64,000 bases of DNA, taken from positions 62,001 through 126,000 of the forward strand of contig JARGSG010000070.1 in NCBI GenBank assembly GCA_030374805.1. Reading direction: 5' to 3'. The translations under genes and the position numbers were made by a program. Source of the DNA: Gracilaria gracilis. Taxonomy: Eukaryota > Rhodophyta > Florideophyceae > Gracilariales > Gracilariaceae. Shown piece after piece: positions 48,799-59,223 of the stretch (position 1 is the stretch's first letter; each line of letters opens with the position of its first letter). Below the pieces are notes generated by a model. It was not told where the DNA came from. It was given only the letters and a program-made list of their open reading frames with translations, and made no database searches.

Positions 48799-50598
48799 CT
48801 AGAAGTTGACGTTAAAGCTCATTCCTAGATTACCTGGCCCTACACCAGCAGTGAATCCGGTCGGTCCTAGAAGAGTTGCTGATTCGTCCGGTACCATTGA
48901 TACCTGAAGATTTGTTCGTCCCTGCTGGTACGCAAGGGAAAGGTTAACATTCGAATCCGGTGGCCGATACGCCGCTCCAACGTTCCATTGCCCCACACTT
49001 CCTCCTAGCGCCTGCTGTTGCACTGCTTGCATTTGGGCCTGTTGCATGCGCAAAAACTGAATTGCCTTGCTCTGCTGTTGTGAAGCACTAACCTGCGACT
49101 CGAGCAGCTTTCTTTGCTGGTCCGAGATCTCTTGCATCATACTTTCCAAGTCGGCACGCTCGCTTTCAAATGTCCAAGACCCACCCCTTCGGATACCCTC
49201 TTTTGCACGCTTGTCGAAATTAGTCAAAGCAGTGTACAATGCGAAGTCCACGGGCATATCCTCCTGGATGGCAGTCTTGAATGAGTTCAAAACCTCGCGA
49301 GAAATGATAGCCACATTCTTCATGAAAACGCTCATTAGTCCAGTGTCAATAATAGCCTCGAGTTCTGTTCTCTTGCGCTCATAAACGGGCTCCGTAGCAA
49401 AGTCACTTGTCTCGGCATCGTACTCCTGCAGATAGCGCTCGATAATTTCATCACACTTCCTTCCTAAGTTGTCTATCCTGTCGCCACCTTCAACCATGTC
49501 CAAGAGGTCGGCCATGTCCCCAGAAGCTTCAGCAAGTTTCTGAGAGAACACTTCATCACAACGATATGCCGCGACAATGGCAAAATCGTCACCCGAATAG
49601 AAATCATCCACCCTCCGATCAAAAACGTCTGCGGGGGACACACTGAGATCAGCAGCGGTAGCAGCAATAGAATCCCACACGGTATGCGCATAGGTGGAGA
49701 AACCATCAGCCGGAATTCGTTTTGAATGCTCTGGAAGCACTAATTGGCCGTCATCGAAAGCAGTTTTTACTGCTGAGACGCATGCATCGAACTTTTCCGC
49801 TTGGTGTCGAATATGAGGGAACATGAAGACGTGAAGATCTATAACATGTTCTAGAGGTGTGGCACCATCGCCGACGGGAAGACCAGATTCAACGACGACT
49901 TCAGCCCAAATATCGGTTACCTGTGATTGACACACAAACACAAGACGCGAGGTGCAACATGTTAGAGACCAGAGAAATTGCACTGAACAAAAAAAAAGGG
50001 AGCAATCGAGCACGGGAGATATTTGTTACACACTTACGTCTTCCTGGATCATAGTGGTCACTGACTCGGAGGCGTCATGCGAATCATCATCAAAATCCCT
50101 AACGGCAATTACGAGCGCAGTTTTGGCAGGGGCGCCATCCACAAGCGCTTTTGCGGCACTCAACAGAATAGATCTGAGCAAAGAATGTGCGGCGGAATCA
50201 AGTCGACAGGCATCATGGTACCACAGATTGACGATGACGACATCAGCAATAGAAGTGACGAAGGAGGCGCACTGCGAAGCGTAAATCTTGGCATCACGGC
50301 CGCGAGCGCGAGCATCGGCGCCCTCGACATCGAGTACGAGAGCAGCGCCACGCGTGGTCTGCAATTGGGAAGCAAGTATGCCTCGTGTGGTGGCGGTGCC
50401 GACGGAGCCTTTGGTGGCGACGGGGAAAGTGGTGGCGAACAAGGCGTTGACGAGGGTGCTCTTGCCAGAGGCCTGCGGGCCGGTTATGGCGACGACTGTG
50501 AAGGGATCGGAGGAGAGTTCGAGGGTGTCGGAGAACCAGGTGTCCGGGGGAGCAAGCTCGCCATCGGCGGCGAGCACCTCCGTAGGGGGAAGCGCCAT
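48799..50598 (-). CDS. Sey1/RHD3 (atlastin-like) GTPase, two exons, no membrane anchor
   Basis: Exon 1 is 50598-50038 and exon 2 is 49920-48799; the 117-nt phase-0 intron has GTAAGT and CACAG ends. The 560-residue product has the P-loop GPQASGKST (40-48), a Thr-rich switch I (VGTATTRGI), LVLDVEGADARARG (G3, DxxG form) and VIAVRDFDDD (the RD motif of the GB1/RHD3 group). TPLEHVIDLHVFMFP and RIPADGFSTYAHTVW follow Sey1/RHD3. Family members have about 750-850 residues and a C-terminal transmembrane hairpin that anchors them in the ER for homotypic fusion. Here the C-terminus is Gln-rich and then Gly/Asn-rich, with no hydrophobic hairpin. The gene is divergent from MAT1. Confidence 0.85.
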
Positions 50599-51162
50599 CT
50601 AATCACAGCACAGCGCGAAAGTAATGCAAACAAGGCAGTGACAGAAAGCGAGAGGAGAAAAGGGGGGCGGTGAAGGGGTGAAGGGAGGGACGCAACGCCG
50701 CCAAATAAGCGCGACAAGCGCGAGGAGGACGAAAAGGATGACGGACGACGATGACGGGAGCGGGGGAAATCGGTGCAGGGGCGCCACGCAGAGCAGTATG
50801 GCAGGTATCGACGCGGAGTGGGCACGGCGCAGCGCAGCGGTGCGCAGCGGCCGGTGGCGAGGGCGCCGCGCGTGGAATGGACGCTGCTGCTCTCACACAG
50901 CAGCGTGTGCCTGCGCACGCGTTTGATCTCATGACGCGCGACCTCGAACAGCGAATCGCTTTGAAATCGCCTTTGAAATCGGGCGGTTTCAAATATTCGC
51001 GCCGCCGCATTACAGCGACGCTTCGCCGCCCCGAGAACGTCGTCATCGACTGTTCCACGCCTGACGCTGCACTTGACGTCTGCGCCTGGCGTCTGGCGAC
51101 GCGCGCAGCAGATATTTTTGTCTAGTGCACTCTCCGCGGCCGGAGCGGCACACACCCCCACC
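50599..51162. promoter_or_regulatory. Bidirectional promoter Sey1-like/MAT1-like
   Basis: 564 bp between divergent starts. It contains TTTGAAATCGCCTTTGAAAT followed by a GGCGGTTTCAAA element (about 50959-50990), a small set of direct and inverted TTTGAAA units. No gene is apparent. Confidence 0.4.
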
Positions 51163-51933
51163 ATGCCCGACTTGTATGATCTGGACTTTGAGGACGACCG
51201 CGCCTTGTTGACCAAAGACGCACAGGTGCGCCGTCGCTACTTGCGCATCTTCAACAAGCGCCGCGATGATTTCCGAACAGACACCGAGTACGATGACTAC
51301 CTGGAAATGGTGGAAGACGTCATCTACAAGCTGGTGAACAACGTCGATCTGGACAGTACCAAGAGTTTTATCGAAAAGTATCGACGCGACAATCAGGACC
51401 TCATCGCCAGAAATCAGGTGAAGAAGGCCGATGAGGATCGCACTCTCGCCGAAACAGTAGCCATCACCGAACGCGAACGCCTCGCCAAACTAGCGCAGCT
51501 GCGCAAACAAGACGAGGAACTGGAGGAAAAACGGCGCCAAGAAAAGCGACAAGAGCAAGCGGAACAGCTGTTACGCATTCAGAAGGGCGATGAAGCAGTG
51601 GCGCGTCTACGAAAGCGCCGCGAAAAGGCGGAACGAAAGAAACGAAAGAAGGAAGCTGCTGCAGCCGCGGCTGCAAAAGAGGAACAAGAGAGGTTTAAGA
51701 TGGCGTTCATGCCCGTCAGGCCGCAGTATCCTAGCGCGCCGCCAATGCCGTTGGGTAGTGACAACGTGTCGGTGGATCAGAGACCACAAGAACGAGGAGA
51801 GGCGTTTTCAGCGGAAGAACGCACTCGGGCGGCGAGTGCGGCCGGATTTAGACAGCGATTGGTGTATGAAAGAGCGCTTCTTGAGTTTGAGCAATCGCTT
51901 CACTTTGCGGCGTTGCAGGAGAGTGTTGGATGA
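51163..51933 (+). CDS. MNAT1: MAT1/Tfb3-like CAK assembly factor lacking the RING finger
   Basis: A 256-residue intronless protein from the ATG at 51163. The MAT1 central helical domain is clear: VRRRYLRIFNKRRDDF, YDDYLEMVEDVIYKLVNNVDLD and a long coiled coil to about 185. The C-terminus has a Pro-rich segment and a short helix. MAT1 stabilises CDK7-cyclin H and links it to TFIIH. In other eukaryotes this domain follows an N-terminal C3HC4 RING; here the protein starts about ten residues before the central domain, and I see no Cys-rich exon upstream in the 564-bp gap. Either the RING is lost or it lies in an exon I cannot identify. Confidence 0.85.
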   Translation: MPDLYDLDFEDDRALLTKDAQVRRRYLRIFNKRRDDFRTDTEYDDYLEMVEDVIYKLVNNVDLDSTKSFIEKYRRDNQDLIARNQVKKADEDRTLAETVAITERERLAKLAQLRKQDEELEEKRRQEKRQEQAEQLLRIQKGDEAVARLRKRREKAERKKRKKEAAAAAAAKEEQERFKMAFMPVRPQYPSAPPMPLGSDNVSVDQRPQERGEAFSAEERTRAASAAGFRQRLVYERALLEFEQSLHFAALQESVG

Positions 51934-52292
51934 GAGTGTGGTTCATAGTATTTGTAGAATATGTGAATAAGCAGAGCTGTAAATATGCTAGTGGGCAAAG
52001 TGAAGGAGTTGTTTTGTGTGAGAGGAGCTGCTCGCGTGTTTGTGGATGTAAGACTGACTTGACGATGTTGTTTGAATGTGGGCCATGACATTGACTGATG
52101 ACGTTGGGCAACAGCCAGCGGTTTGATGGTCACATGCGAAAGATAGCCTGGCAGGACTGTTGTACAAGTGTACGTTCCAAGTGCAGAGTGGCACCGCTAC
52201 CGTTGACAAAAAGCACGCTATCTACCTTCGGTAGATACGCTATTTTGGTAGAGCTGCTGTGCTGTGCAGACCAACAAAGAGAGCGTGAAGTG
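51934..52292. promoter_or_regulatory. REV7 promoter region with TACCTTCGGTA
   Basis: It separates the MAT1 stop and the REV7 start. TACCTTCGGTA at 52223-52233 lies 60-70 bp upstream of the REV7 ATG, within an extended imperfect palindrome (TATCTACCTTCGGTAGATA). Confidence 0.55.
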
Positions 52293-53110
52293 ATGGCAGA
52301 GGGTGAAAAAGAAAAAGTTCGCACGGCGGTGGTAAACCGCTTGTGCGAGTTCCTGATCGTGGTGACGCATGCCATCCTGTACGTGCACCAAGTGTACCCT
52401 CAAAGTACGTTGTGAGCGAATGCGCGCAGTTGCATGCAGCAGGCGCTTGGCGGCGGCGTTGACTACTAACACGGTGATGTGTTGAACAGGAATGTTTGAA
52501 ATGCGCGAAAAGTACGGCGTGGGTACGTTCTACAGCAGGCATTCAGCGGTGAATGAGTACATATGCACCACAGTGGGCAGCATGCATGAATGGTTGATGA
52601 AGGTACGTGAGCACGCGATGGGCGAAACAATGGCGCGCACACATGCAGCAATGCAGCAAGCTGACGTACATTGGCGATCGCGGCCGATGGCAGGACCTGA
52701 TCGAATGGATAAGCATCGCGGTATACGAAAGCGAGACGCACAACACGCTGGCACGGTACACTTTCGAAACGAGCGTGATCGCAAGCAGCGAGCAAGACGT
52801 AAGCGCCACGTCGCTGTCGTCGTTAGAAACGGCGCTGCGAGCACATCTGTGCCGCATCCTGGTCAGCAGCGCGAGCAGCAGCAGCGGCGGCGCGCGCGCC
52901 GACGAAGAAGCGGCGGCGCACAAGGAGCCGCGCGTGGAGACCACATTCGACTACATCGTGGGCACAAAAGGCGTGCGCAGCAGCGCGCAGTGGATGCCGG
53001 CCGACAGCGCAGAGCGGCGTGAGCTGGCGCGCGCGCGCAGCAGCGCGCTGAAGGACGCCGACGCGGCAAGCACCACGGCGCGCATCCGCTCGTATTGGCA
53101 GCGTCCGTAG
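52293..53110 (+). CDS. REV7: REV7/MAD2L2 HORMA-domain protein, three exons
   Basis: The exons are 52293-52404, 52490-52602 and 52661-53110 (224 residues). Intron 1 (85 nt) has a GTACGT donor, a perfect TACTAAC branch at 52463-52469 and a CAG acceptor. Intron 2 (58 nt) has a GTACGT donor and an AAG acceptor; an acceptor 12 nt earlier also keeps the frame. Splicing joins LCEFLIVVTHAILYVHQVYP to MFEMREKYGVGTFYSRHSAV and NEYI, the REV7 pattern (CEFLxVxxHxILYVRxVYP...F...KY...HPxLNxYI). The rest fits the HORMA C-terminal part, ending TTFDYIVGTKGVRSSAQW. REV7 is the adaptor of translesion polymerase zeta and of other HORMA-based complexes. An Ala/Ser/Glu-rich loop (about 150-170) is a local insertion. 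Confidence 0.85.
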
Positions 53111-53507
53111 ACAAAGGGGCGCGCACGTGCGTGCGCCCGCACTCGCAGCAGCGCCACTCCCCAAGCGCAACACGCGCAACACGCGCAACACGCGCAAAAA
53201 CGCGCGATTTTCGCGCGCCGCCTGCGCCGTGCGTCAACATCGCGCCCAATCACAGCGCGCGCCCGCGGCGGTGCACCGTCCACAACGATCTGCCGAATAT
53301 CTGCCGCACGGCGCCCGTGTCCATAACAACCTCCGAGCCTGCACAGCAGTAGCTTCCACGTCTGCTGCCGCTGCTCGCCGCCCCCTGTGGATCTACCTTC
53401 CTACTTCTAGATTTCTATCTACAGTACTGTTCTTCTCTCTTTCGTCCGCCTTCGTTTTCATCGCTTCTTCCCCCCCTCCCCCCCACCCCCCCAAACCACG
53501 TTTCAAG
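53111..53507. promoter_or_regulatory. Intergenic with E2F-like sites
   Basis: 397 bp with a triplicated ACGCGCAAC run (about 53168-53195) and TTTTCGCGCGCC (about 53209-53220), which fits the E2F consensus TTTSSCGC. A C-rich leader directly precedes the F-box gene start. Confidence 0.45.
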
Positions 53508-54797
53508 ATGAGTGCTCTCTGTGCTGGCGCTTCTTCGCCAGAACTCTCTCTTCTTCACCTCCCGCGCGATGTCGCCTTGCAGATTCTTGCCCGTCTCACC
53601 CCGTTGGAGCTCGCGGCGCTTGCGCAGGTTTGCTCCGGCGCAAGCGCCCTTGTGTCTGACGCTCACGTGTGGCGACTAGCTGCACTTCGTCATCTCAATG
53701 ACCGTACCGCTCGTCCCACTTCCCCCGCCGCCCTCTTCTCGCTAGCGGAGCGTCTTATCTGCCGCTGGTGGCTGCTCACAGGTGCCTTTGTGGCCGGCAT
53801 GCCTGTCCATCGTCGCAAGGGTTTTGTCGACGTTCGCGCTAGGGGAGGCCGTGAACTCCCCATTCACCCCAACGGTACCACCACCTGTTACGTCATGGGC
53901 GATCCGCACCATGACGCCTTGGTTTGGCCCCAACCAGCTGTTCATCTCTCGTTTTTCATCGACCCCAACGGTCCGTTCCCGATGGATGGAATGACTGCCC
54001 GTCTCATTCACGCCGTGGAGAATCCCAACGTGCAGCCCCAATCCCCCGACACCACCGCGCAGCAGCACTCTGCCGACCAGCTGCAATCCATTCCGCCATT
54101 CTCTCTCTCTCAAACGCCCCCTTCCCCGCCTCCCCCCGAATCGCACGCCGCTCCGCCCTACCTCTCGCTCAGCGGCGTGCCGCCGCCGGTGCCCATTGCG
54201 CAGCAACGCGCGCCCGTGCGCGTCACCATCAGCATCAACAACCATATAATTCTTAAAGACTTTCGTCCGGAAGCGCCTCATTTTTCCGTTCTTGACATTT
54301 CCATCCCGCAAGACTTGCTGTACACTAAGCCGCGCGCTAATGTACTCTCTGTCCAACTCAACAAGTACCCTAATGAAGCATATTGGCTCAAGGAAGTGTC
54401 TATCATGCCCTCTTTCCTCCCCGCTCCCGTAGTTGACAAGGCTTCTCTCATTTTCCCCAGGAATCTTTCGGAACCCCCCGCACCGAAACCCGCCGAACAT
54501 GTCGCCCGTGTACCACCACTAGACACGCCTTTCGACATGCCACGACGACCAGTGCCTTCCAGTCCACCGCACTCTCGTCGTCCTTCGTCCAGGCAAGCGT
54601 CTCATGTACATACCCCCCCACGTTCGCCTCGGTCGCCGGTGAAAGAGCGAGATTCGCAGCGCAGAGTTGCTCGTAGCCAGAGTTACCGCAACAAACGCGC
54701 CAAGCACCAACCTTTCTCCAAGTCATCGCGCCACATGTATCATCACAATAACTATCGTAGCCCGCGTGGCTCGAGCCATCACGCTCCGAAGAACTGA
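53508..54797 (+). CDS. F-box protein with Pro-rich middle and basic tail
   Basis: A 429-residue intronless protein; the ATG at 53508 (tttcaagATG) precedes the F-box directly, whereas the open frame upstream is GC-rich and lacks support. The F-box (about 15-62) reads LHLPRDVALQILARLTPLELAALAQVC...VWRLAALRHL. A second globular part (about 85-325) contains WWLLTGAFVAGMPVHRRKGF and strand-rich segments (VRVTISINNHIILKDF, FSVLDISIPQDLL), interrupted by a Pro/Ser loop, and may bind the substrate. The tail is Ser/Arg/His-rich. It probably acts as a substrate adaptor of an SCF ubiquitin ligase. No known substrate-domain family is recognised. Confidence 0.8.
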   Translation: MSALCAGASSPELSLLHLPRDVALQILARLTPLELAALAQVCSGASALVSDAHVWRLAALRHLNDRTARPTSPAALFSLAERLICRWWLLTGAFVAGMPVHRRKGFVDVRARGGRELPIHPNGTTTCYVMGDPHHDALVWPQPAVHLSFFIDPNGPFPMDGMTARLIHAVENPNVQPQSPDTTAQQHSADQLQSIPPFSLSQTPPSPPPPESHAAPPYLSLSGVPPPVPIAQQRAPVRVTISINNHIILKDFRPEAPHFSVLDISIPQDLLYTKPRANVLSVQLNKYPNEAYWLKEVSIMPSFLPAPVVDKASLIFPRNLSEPPAPKPAEHVARVPPLDTPFDMPRRPVPSSPPHSRRPSSRQASHVHTPPRSPRSPVKERDSQRRVARSQSYRNKRAKHQPFSKSSRHMYHHNNYRSPRGSSHHAPKN

Positions 54798-57053
54798 ACT
54801 ACCTCTCGGAATCATCTTTGTGTACCGCCATTTGTCTGTATTTATCGTAGCTTGGCAGTGCTAATCGCAACTCGCTGCGATCACGAAGGCGGTCACTCAG
54901 TCTGCATGTGGGATAGAGCTGCAATCTCTAGCTTGGATCAGGCTAATTTGCTATTGGTGTTTGGCGTCTGACATCTCTCGAGGGATTTGAGATATGACAT
55001 GAATGCCAACGGAAAACGTATTTATTCGCGGGATAACAGTTCATTTGTGGGTATTCTGTTGTGCTGGCCCACCACTTGGCACGTCTTTGCAATAGCTCTG
55101 ACATATAGCTCATTCAAGAGGCTACTCGAACACAAGACAGCGGCACTGTTCACGATGTTCACGATTAGTGCTCGTTAGTAGTTCGCATGTTTAGCTCGTA
55201 AACCAAGTTTCCGGCTGAGGGAGCCGACTCTCTTACCCTTGGGGTTAGAAGTTCAAAAGTGTACCAAATATATCATAAGAGCAAGATGCATCTGTTGCTA
55301 TTGAATGCGCGCGGCTCACACGGCTTTCACTCGTGTCAGGCTCAGGAAGCAGACCGCTTCAGGAAGAGTAAGGTTACGATTTGCTGAGGCAAGGTTCAGT
55401 GTTTCAGCTTCGCGCTCAAAAGGCGCGTGATCTGTGCAGGGAGGCTTGACAATGCATGCTGAAACATGTTACCTCAAACGTTTGTCTGAGAAAGGGTATG
55501 TGACTCGAGACAGAAGAGACAGGCGCACGCAGCAGAAGACCAGGTGCTGCTGACACTTGAGACACGCTTCGTCTGTCCCTGACGTCCAATCGTGCAGTGT
55601 CCCAATCGCTGCATGCCAATAGCGAAGGATAAGCTTGTGACCGCGAGGTCAAATTCCTAAAACAAATGCCTTGGCCAGAAGGATTGCTGCCTGACTGCTC
55701 CCACAGGCCTTGGTCAACTGCACCTAACTTAGGTGGTTATACGAAGGTACAGTTCTAAGGTTCTGTCCTATAACGTTGCGGCAAATCTTTCTCGCTGTTC
55801 ACGACCCAAAGATGGAGCGAACTGGTGACGACGAGTTATCATGATATCTGTGATGAGGCCCAAGACCTGGACCATATGGCTGGAGTAAGGCCGAAAGACA
55901 AGACTGTTTATAGGAGTTTAATAAAACTTGTGACAACGGAATGGGATGAAGCTTTCATAGCTAAGGAGGCTATGTAAGGTAGGCATTTTTGAGGTTGGTG
56001 ATCCGGGTTGGCGCCCCCGAAAACAAAGCTCCAACTTGTGTTCGGGTCGTGAGTGCTATTGTTGCAGACATCCGTGGCTGTTGGCTTGGTGCCAACTTGG
56101 ACCAGGTTTCGATCACAATGCATTTTGTCATGCAGATGTTCGGAGTTTTAGTATGCTGCAGTGACAAAGAATCAGAAGATAGTGTTGTTGTGTGTTGCCC
56201 AAAAATAGAAGGTGTCCATCGTTGTGATGGTATTGTTCCATAGTGAGTTGGTTCTATTTCCACAAGACTCTTGTGTGTTCGAATAGCAAGTCACGTTGAT
56301 CCGCGAGCAAGCTGTGCCGGTTGTGACCAGAAAGAAACACACACTCGCAGAGAAGACTTGCTCTTCGAGGACACACGCACACGCATGAACTACTGTAGAA
56401 CATTACCTTTCCGACGTAGAATTGGGCACCTTGCCGCTTTCCAGGCGTAGTGTACTACCTAGGTACTACCTACTGTAACTTACGTGTACTTCCACAGTGG
56501 GTATGGCTACTTACAAGCTGTAAGTAAGCGTGCCGTTGTGGAAGAGGTGATATCGGAGGACCTTGTGCTATCCTTACTCCTCAGCAAATAATATCAGATG
56601 TCTCATGTGCTCGACGACTTGAATCGGGCCGCGTCTTTCGCTGACAATTGCTATGCGGAAGATCAGGCGATGTGATACGAAGAAACCGCACCAGCCTGCC
56701 CTTATGTGCCCTTATACCTTCGGTACCGTTGGTAGATAACCCTTACCACAACCCCGTTGTGGCCGCCCGATCAAATGCGGTCTAATTGCGTAGGCAACCT
56801 TTTTCGTCGCGCAATTCAAATCGATTTGTGCTCGACAAACGGAAAGAGCCCTAAATTTTGAATTGGCAGTGAATAACAGTTATCGATAACACGTGCAACT
56901 CGTGCAGAGGTATGAGACAGATACCAGTATGATACCGTTGCCCTCAAAGGCTGCCACCGTATAGGGAATCAGATCACAGTGATCATCACACGTGCATCCG
57001 CGTGCTCATCAACGCCTTTTGCTCCACCCGTGCAATTCTCCTCCGTCCTTCCC
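54798..57053. other. Gene-poor intergenic region
   Basis: No gene is supported in 2.3 kb. Near 56456 there is a TACCTAGGTA palindrome. Near 56490-56550 there is an imperfect hairpin (CTTCCACA...TGTGGAAG around TACTTACA-AGC-TGTAAGTA). The overlapping pair TACCTTCGGTA (56715-56725) and TACCGTTGGTA (56724-56734) shares its central GGTACC junction. Confidence 0.45.
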
Positions 57054-58700
57054 TTACGTTCGCTCATCGCGACGGGATGCATTCCACGTCTGATGCGTTT
57101 TCAAGTACATGCGTTCTATTGGCCACGCATGAGCCATGTTCGATCCGAGCACACCGCTGGGTATAGCGTTGGGATTGTCCCGTGCTTGAAACCATTCAAT
57201 GGTGCTATTGACCGTAGCCAACAGATCAGATGGTACGTCTCTGCCAGCTGTGTAATGTATTACTCGTCCCACATTGTCCGTCGTGAACACGATCTCCCAT
57301 GTCGCTCCTCGCATGCTCAACTGAATCAAATCAAAAGACGCTATCAGTCGCTGCGCAAACAACTTCGAATACTCCTCTGCGTTTGTCGCATGTGTCGCAA
57401 ACCCTACCAACGCTCTCATGTTCACTACCCTGCGAAGAACGTCTGCATGTCTTACACCTTCCTCTCTCTCAATTTGTGTAAGAAGCGTCTCCCATACAAC
57501 TGCACTGCCTTCGCCTTCTGCAGGCAAACCACGTGCCTGAACGTTCATTAGTTCACCGTAAGAGTGCATCAGCGGAGTATGATCGCCACGAATGAACTTG
57601 GTCAGCAACCTTGTCAACCACCTCGGTACATTTCGTATTGTTCCCCTCGACAACGGCTGTTTGATCAGATGTCTACCACTGAAATTCAGATCTGATACAA
57701 CGCTTAATCGAGACCAAGCATCTCCCCCGCAGTATTCCACTTCAGTCTCAGCAAACCATCGATCTCCAGTCGGTAATCCTAATACGGGCGTCCCGTTTAT
57801 TATTAATAAACGACCGAGTAACGCGCTCATCATACTTCGATTAGTTGGTGTAGGAGTGATCACGGCGCCGCGCTGAATAGTGCTGAGCTGACAGGTCATT
57901 TCACGAATCCATTTGTCGCCAAGTGCTTCGTACCCCGCCTCGGCACACGCCTGAATAGCCAGCACGCTGCGCATTATTTCAGACACCCCTAGATCTCTCC
58001 TGACACAATCTCGGATATCTAAGTAATGTAGCATGGGTAAACCACACTGTTCTATTTCAGATTGAAGTCGATCAACTTCTTGGCGCAGTATTCTGTCCAG
58101 CTCCGGGGAATGCATGTATCGTCGATTCCTCCAACATGATGCGGAATCCGTGAGGTCTTTTGATACACTTTCTGAATCTCCACGTCCATTAAGAAGCATC
58201 AGCAGTAGCACCACAGTCTTTAAAGTTCCCGTAACGTCATCAAGAGTGCCGGCCAGAAAGTCTCCCGCATCGTCGATGCTTTCCTCTTCCACGGTTTTGA
58301 AATCGTGAACTACAATCTCTAGGGCTTCTACAGCGCTAGTGACGACCGATTGAAACCCCTTCTGAATGATTTGGGGCCAGTTTTTACGGATGGTTTGCTC
58401 ATCATGTGCATCACCGAGCGATAATCGCTTGAGCCGTAAGCGGGCGACGCCATAGTAGGTGCCATGCAACCTGTGAATCTCGTTGAGAACTTTTATAGTG
58501 CGTTCGAGAAGAGTACCCTCCGATGGGACGGGCCTACGGTAAACGTCGGGGTGAAGACAAACCTTAGAGATAATGTGGTTGGAGCGCGGAGTGAGTAACC
58601 TTCGGTCTTCGACCGCGCGGCAACAAGCACGGGGCAAACCGCCGTGAGAGCAGCGATAGCACAACGGTCTAAGAAGTTTGCCGCACCGGGGTTCATCCAT
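57054..58700 (-). CDS. Uncharacterised 548-residue protein with Cys-rich N-terminus
   Basis: I chose the ATG at 58700; the upstream frame has only a TTG. The N-terminus contains a Cys cluster (CGKLLRPLCYRCSHGG... ACCRAVEDRR) that could bind zinc. The rest is mostly helical, with no low complexity and no motif I know; VIHYTAGRDVPSDLLATVNS and RFGLP-like turns look globular. It is intronless, with an even composition typical of a real gene. It sits alone between two gaps. It could be a lineage-specific gene or an element-derived protein; I have no evidence for either. Confidence 0.65.
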   Translation of the reverse strand: MDEPRCGKLLRPLCYRCSHGGLPRACCRAVEDRRLLTPRSNHIISKVCLHPDVYRRPVPSEGTLLERTIKVLNEIHRLHGTYYGVARLRLKRLSLGDAHDEQTIRKNWPQIIQKGFQSVVTSAVEALEIVVHDFKTVEEESIDDAGDFLAGTLDDVTGTLKTVVLLLMLLNGRGDSESVSKDLTDSASCWRNRRYMHSPELDRILRQEVDRLQSEIEQCGLPMLHYLDIRDCVRRDLGVSEIMRSVLAIQACAEAGYEALGDKWIREMTCQLSTIQRGAVITPTPTNRSMMSALLGRLLIINGTPVLGLPTGDRWFAETEVEYCGGDAWSRLSVVSDLNFSGRHLIKQPLSRGTIRNVPRWLTRLLTKFIRGDHTPLMHSYGELMNVQARGLPAEGEGSAVVWETLLTQIEREEGVRHADVLRRVVNMRALVGFATHATNAEEYSKLFAQRLIASFDLIQLSMRGATWEIVFTTDNVGRVIHYTAGRDVPSDLLATVNSTIEWFQARDNPNAIPSGVLGSNMAHAWPIERMYLKTHQTWNASRRDERT

Positions 58701-59223
58701 GTTGATGTGAGTGGAAGGCAACGGGAGGGATAGTTTGAGATTTACGTAAAGTATATCATGTGATCTATCTCTTCGATCACTTTGCTTGTATCTGACGCCT
58801 ATAGCTGGAGCGAAGTTGTGTCTACCGTTACTCTGCAGCAGTACACGCCGTGTGTACTACACGGTACTAGAGCCTCTACGACCCCCCTCCGTTTGATCCT
58901 GCTCATTGGATGAACTAATTTTAGTGAGTGGATTCGAATGAGCACTCTATGTGCAAATTATGCAGTTGTGCATAATGTATGTAAAATTGCGCGCCATGAC
59001 GCACCCCCTGGTAAACTTTAAACCTCCCGCAACGGCCGTCTGCTGTACAGTCCCCGTGCCATCCTACAGTGCTGTAGATAGCGATGCCAACAGGTTCGAT
59101 CACACCGATACCGAGTCCACACTTGTACTTGTCAAAGTGATGGGAGCGGAACCCAATTGCTCACGTTTGACGCTTTCTTCGTCTTACACTTGAGCCTCTC
59201 TCCACGTCGATTGTCCCTGCGCT
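58701..59223. promoter_or_regulatory. Divergent intergenic region
   Basis: 523 bp between divergent starts. An imperfect inverted repeat GTGTGTACTACACGGTAC lies near 58850. No gene is apparent. Confidence 0.35.

Noticed and set aside
59040-59110. tRNA-like GGTTCGATC stretch
   Set aside because: No matching acceptor or anticodon stem could be folded around it; no tRNA or rRNA gene was found in the window.
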